From: JBOFMT01 sp051658525
GTDB lineage: Bacteria > Bacillota_I > Bacilli_A > Erysipelotrichales > Erysipelotrichaceae
Length of the DNA: 7,995 nt
Direction: 5' to 3'
Assembly (NCBI GenBank): GCA_051658525.1
Contig: JBOFMT010000029.1
Span: forward strand, 1-7,995
Positions within the stretch are counted from its first letter, which is position 1. Every line of letters starts with the position of its first letter. Below the pieces are notes generated by a model. The model saw nothing but the letters and a program-made list of their open reading frames with translations, did no database searches and was not told the DNA's origin. The position numbers and the translations under genes were made by a program. This document shows, one piece after another, positions 5,148 to 7,995 of this stretch.

Positions 5148-6026
5148 ATGAAAAGAAAAATAAAAATACCCTGTGTTATTCTTTGTTTTATGATGCTATT
5201 GTCTGGAATTACAATTAATGCTGAATATCAAAAAACAGATTTGGAAGACTCTTACCTTCAAATTTATGAAGAATATAAAAAAAAGAATGCAAACAGTAGA
5301 ATAAATAACGAATTAAATGATCTTACTGAAAGTGATATCACAGCTTTAGAAGAGCAAAAAGTTAATAATATTTTTTATGATTTCTTTAAACATTTCAAAT
5401 ATAATGGCTTTTCAGATTTACAAAATGATGAAAAAAGTAAAATTATTTTAAATGAAAATTTAAATACTCCTATTTACTATGCTTCAGTAAATAATGATGA
5501 AAAAATTCTAATTCAAATTGGATATAGAAAATATTATATTCATTTCGAAATAAGTGATATGAATAAAAAAATCGTATTAACTACAGATGATATTTCTATG
5601 GATTTATATTCAATAAAATATGAAGATAATCTATATGTTGAACAAGAAAATTTAAATCCTATCACTAAAGGCGCAGGTGCGTATTGGCTTAGTGAAGCTG
5701 GTGGCATTAAAGGAAAAACAGGAGGTTGGTTAACAGTCCTTAGTATAGTTGTTTCTGCTGGTGGTTGGGTTGCAACACTAACAGGAAATGTTGTTGGTGG
5801 TTATATTTCACAAGTTGTAAGTAGTGCTTTAACTATAGGATCTCTAGTTTATACAACTTACTATACTATTACTTATCAATCTAGACGTAGTGATTGCACA
5901 AGTTACATAAGAGAAAGAAAAAACTTTTATCAATATAGTAATCATTCAGGTTATTTAAAACAAACTTATAGTTATTTTCATTCAGTGAGACCAGATTACG
6001 CTGGTGGAGCATGTATGGGATATTAA
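5148..6026 (+). CDS. Large exported protein with Gly-rich hydrophobic C-terminal domain, bacteriocin/toxin-like
   Basis: A 292-residue preprotein from the ATG at 5148, 8 bases after AAGGAGG; the frame is open further upstream to 5073, but that part has no such ribosome site. Residues 1-25 are a Sec signal peptide (basic start, hydrophobic core, likely cut after INA at 23-25). Residues about 26-170 form a polar, Lys/Asn/Asp-rich region with predicted helix then beta character. From about 174 the composition changes abruptly: KGAGAYWLSEAGGIKGKTGGW, then hydrophobic Gly-rich stretches (VVSAGGWVATLTGNVVGGY, ALTIGSLVYTTYY) to about 243. A basic/aromatic tail with Cys250 and Cys289 ends in GGACMGY. 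It looks like a secreted membrane-active domain behind a long pro- or adaptor region. No named family is recognised. The membrane protein gene 18 bp downstream is probably its immunity partner (inference). Confidence 0.75.
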   Translation: MKRKIKIPCVILCFMMLLSGITINAEYQKTDLEDSYLQIYEEYKKKNANSRINNELNDLTESDITALEEQKVNNIFYDFFKHFKYNGFSDLQNDEKSKIILNENLNTPIYYASVNNDEKILIQIGYRKYYIHFEISDMNKKIVLTTDDISMDLYSIKYEDNLYVEQENLNPITKGAGAYWLSEAGGIKGKTGGWLTVLSIVVSAGGWVATLTGNVVGGYISQVVSSALTIGSLVYTTYYTITYQSRRSDCTSYIRERKNFYQYSNHSGYLKQTYSYFHSVRPDYAGGACMGY

Positions 6027-6044
6027 AATAAAGGTGTTAATAAT

Positions 6045-6275
6045 ATGAAAAAAAATGAGATAGGATTTTTACGTTTTCTTGAAAAGAATAAAATAAGATG
6101 GATAGCTATGGCAATATTAGATGTTATTATATTTATAACAATTATATACGTTTTTAATTCATCTGAAATTTCAAATAAACTAAGTGGTATTTCACTAATT
6201 TATATATTTTTAATGCCCATTAAATATTTAGTCGATTATTCTGTTATTACGAGGCGTAAAAAAAATAATATATAA
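6045..6275 (+). CDS. Small two-helix membrane protein, possible immunity protein
   Basis: A 76-residue protein with a Lys-rich N-terminus, a first membrane helix at about 18-37 (RWIAMAILDVIIFITIIYVF), a short loop, a second at about 47-67, and a basic tail (TRRKKNN). Both ends should face the cytoplasm. The ribosome site AAAGGTG is 8 bases before the ATG, and the gene begins 18 bp after the stop of the exported protein, so the two form an operon. No family is recognised and the sequence is not obviously related to the other two-helix protein at 1812-2015. Self-immunity to the exported neighbour is the simplest reading, from layout only. A weak inverted repeat (GCGTAA at 6254, TTACGC at 6278) spans its stop codon and is not a convincing terminator. 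Confidence 0.7.
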   Translation: MKKNEIGFLRFLEKNKIRWIAMAILDVIIFITIIYVFNSSEISNKLSGISLIYIFLMPIKYLVDYSVITRRKKNNI

Positions 6276-6308
6276 AATTACGCTTAACTATATAATCACG
6301 GACTTAGC

Positions 6309-6581
6309 TTAAATATCAGTTACCAAGTGCTCTAAATACACTTGTTTATTTGTCAAGTATGTTTGACATTCTTTGATATGGGAATACAATAAACCTTTGA
6401 TTTCCGATAGTTCCAATGCCTTACAACGTTTTATAAAACTAAATAGTGCCAAGTAACGATTGATATGCTTACTTGCTACACCTCTATATGATTTATAGCT
6501 TTGTTTAAACCAAGCGTGTAGTTGGTTTAAAGCATTAATATGGATAACTTCATCCATATCTGTAACGTGTTCAATGATATA
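6309..6581 (-). pseudogene. Transposase C-terminal remnant, IS1595-like
   Basis: The frame is open from just after the relaxase stop codon and has an internal ATG at 6557 giving 82 residues. The stretch HINALNQLHAWFKQSYKSYR, followed by GVASKHINRYLALFSFI, resembles the C-terminal end of IS1595-group DDE transposases, where an H-x-N segment carries the last catalytic region and is followed by a conserved GV[AS]-KH/Y-L-x-RY pattern. A complete transposase of that group is several times longer and the N-terminal catalytic domain is absent, so this is a fragment. No terminal inverted repeats could be recognised. It is in the same frame as the relaxase and separated from it only by TGA, marking the insertion or deletion junction. 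The family assignment is from memory of the pattern. Confidence 0.6.
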
Positions 6582-7995
6582 TCAGTACCGTGTGTATGAT
6601 TTTTCCCGTGTTTTTTTGTTCTTTTCGGCAACTTTTTTCTTTTTATCTTCCAGTGATTTAATGAGGCTCTTTTTAGGCTCTTTAGCCGTTTTTTCTGATA
6701 GAGGTTGGAGTAGTTTTAGGCAATTATCGATTTCGGCTCTTAAATCGCTTATTTTTGCCGTTAGAACGTTGATCGCCGATACCATTTCCTTTCCTTTTGC
6801 TATTGTTTCTTCAAGGATTCCTTTTAATTCGATGTTATTGGAGATGTAGTTGTCGGTGGTTTCGTTGTTAAAAACTGCTTTCAACCCTGTTTTTGATTCA
6901 ATTCTTTTGATTTGTGCTTTATTTTCGTCGATTTTTGACTTAAGTTTTTTGCATTCAACCCTTTTTGCTGCGACTTCTTTGTTCAAGACATCCAATTCCA
7001 ACTCACACTCTTCAAGTTCTTGTTGTTGATTATCGAGTTTTTCTTTAATTCCGGATTGGCTGCACTCAATCGAAGGGGTGCTAACAAGCTGATCACTGAT
7101 AGATTGTACCTCGTTATCGACTTCATCAACCTTCTTAAAACGCTCTTCTAACCTTCTTTTGAGGTTGGCAATCTCCTCGGAAATTGCGTTGATTAGGTTT
7201 GTTGTTTGCTCTTGAATGCTTGTTAGAACTGCAACAACACCAACACTCATATCGTGACCTTGGGCTTGCAATTCATCGAAAATTCGGTTGTGTTCCTGTG
7301 CCGATTTGTTAAAGTTCATTCGTTCTTGGGTAACTCTATTGTTCTTTGGGTTCGCTTTTCCAACGTGAATCTCGGCAACGTGGCCTTCTTTGATGTTTCT
7401 AGACCATTCAGTTTCATGATCCAATTTGCGATCATTGATGAACTGGGTATATTCGTTCTTTGTATTTTCGTACCATTCCTTCGATTTGTACTTATCATCT
7501 TTTTTTGAAAACTTCTTATCTACCAGTTCGATGATTTTCTTCTTTCTGATGTGCTCAACAGCCGTTTTTCCTTCGTTTATCGCTTCTAAGTACCTAGCTT
7601 TGGATACGTACTTGCCTTCGACTTTAAATCGCTCACGAATCATTTTTTCCTTCAATTTAGGAACGTTTTCGAGATGCAACAAAGTGCGTTCTGAAAACAT
7701 GATATGCATATGAAGATTTGTTTCATTATCATGAACTGCAACTACGTAATCACATCCATTTTTCACGTGAAATGATTCAACGAAATCATTCACAAATCTC
7801 TCTAATCTTTCTCTATTTGCTTCGCCTTTATACTCATTTGGGATTGCGATATTTAGTCCTCGTGCATGAGTTTTCTCACTTTCACGTTCTAAATCCTTCC
7901 AATATTGAGCAGGAACGTTGCTGGAGGTAAACAGCAATTTCTCCTGCTTTTCGTGGCTAGTAATGTAGTTGTGATACGTAACACAACTACCAGTG
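6582..7995 (-). CDS. MobA/MobL-family (MOBQ) relaxase, 5' end beyond the window
   Basis: 470 residues are visible, and the frame stays open to the window edge; the residues preceding the TTG at 7937 (TGSCVTYHNYITSHEKQEK) continue the family pattern, so the true start lies outside. The relaxase signature is the His triad AVHDNETNLHMHIMF near 7740-7700, with HMH as the metal-binding pair, preceded by a conserved GLNIAIPNEY helix-strand segment and followed by an IHVGKANPKNNR segment. The catalytic Tyr of MOBQ enzymes sits near the N-terminus and is not visible. The C-terminal half (about 6900-7190) is rich in Glu/Lys heptads and predicted coiled coil; there is no primase domain. It nicks oriT and pilots the strand during conjugative mobilisation. 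G+C is higher than in the cargo genes. The gene ends flush against a transposase remnant, so its C-terminus may be shortened. Confidence 0.85.
   Translation of the reverse strand, partial: TGSCVTYHNYITSHEKQEKLLFTSSNVPAQYWKDLERESEKTHARGLNIAIPNEYKGEANRERLERFVNDFVESFHVKNGCDYVVAVHDNETNLHMHIMFSERTLLHLENVPKLKEKMIRERFKVEGKYVSKARYLEAINEGKTAVEHIRKKKIIELVDKKFSKKDDKYKSKEWYENTKNEYTQFINDRKLDHETEWSRNIKEGHVAEIHVGKANPKNNRVTQERMNFNKSAQEHNRIFDELQAQGHDMSVGVVAVLTSIQEQTTNLINAISEEIANLKRRLEERFKKVDEVDNEVQSISDQLVSTPSIECSQSGIKEKLDNQQQELEECELELDVLNKEVAAKRVECKKLKSKIDENKAQIKRIESKTGLKAVFNNETTDNYISNNIELKGILEETIAKGKEMVSAINVLTAKISDLRAEIDNCLKLLQPLSEKTAKEPKKSLIKSLEDKKKKVAEKNKKTREKSYTRY

Noticed and set aside
6578..6584. Another TATATCA copy at the relaxase stop codon (also one inside parA at 1067)
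   Set aside because: Isolated copies without 11-bp partners are expected by chance in DNA this AT-rich, so I do not count them as partition sites.
6574..6849. A 91-residue plus-strand frame opposite the relaxase 3' end
   Set aside because: It is antisense to the coiled-coil-coding part of the relaxase; its Phe/Ser-rich composition is the mirror of Lys/Glu codons.
7254..7930. Several open frames of 60-95 residues on both strands within the relaxase gene
   Set aside because: They lie wholly inside the relaxase in other frames, lack ribosome sites and show no recognisable domain.
1..7995. CRISPR array, tRNA, rRNA or riboswitch
   Set aside because: No regularly spaced identical repeats with unique spacers, no cloverleaf or rRNA-like sequence, and no recognisable riboswitch core were seen.

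Overview
The window looks like part of a mobilisable plasmid, or a plasmid-like integrated region, from a low-G+C Bacillota (Firmicutes) host. The reasons are the very AT-rich DNA, strong AGGAGG-type ribosome binding sites, a ParA plus ribbon-helix-helix partition pair, a primase-type plasmid Rep protein with a C-terminal HTH, and a MobA/MobL-type (MOBQ) relaxase. I cannot name the species or tell whether the window is a complete circle.

Layout. 1-122: no supportable gene. 123-249: a bidirectional terminator and a second GC-rich hairpin. 271-1249 (minus): a two-gene partition operon, parA followed by a small RHH protein overlapping it by 8 bp; its promoter region carries phased TATATCA boxes. 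1323-1708: a 42-bp perfect palindrome abutting a DnaA-box-like site, then gene-free AT-rich DNA with one long hairpin. 1709-2454 (minus): a small exported Gly- and aromatic-rich protein, an overlapping two-helix membrane protein, and a strong terminator. 2678-2717: four heptamers at exact 11-bp spacing, matching the box seen in front of parA. 2746-4359 (minus): the Rep protein, with a perfect 34-bp direct repeat in its leader. 4472-5147: about 680 bp without a gene but rich in short repeats and hairpins, a candidate origin region. 5148-6275 (plus): a second exported protein with a Gly-rich hydrophobic C-terminal segment, followed by another small two-helix membrane protein. 6309-6581 (minus): a transposase C-terminal remnant. 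6582-7995 (minus): the relaxase, whose 5' end lies beyond the window.

How the parts fit together. Rep, ParA/RHH and the relaxase give replication, segregation and transfer. The cargo appears to be two unrelated-looking cassettes of the same design: an exported Gly-rich hydrophobic protein followed by a small two-helix membrane protein. That is the usual layout of a secreted antimicrobial (bacteriocin-like) protein with its immunity protein, but the function is inferred from architecture only. The relaxase gene is clearly richer in G+C than the cargo (about 42% in a 60-base sample at 7021-7080, against about 22% at 5461-5520) and ends directly against insertion-sequence debris, which suggests a mosaic assembly.
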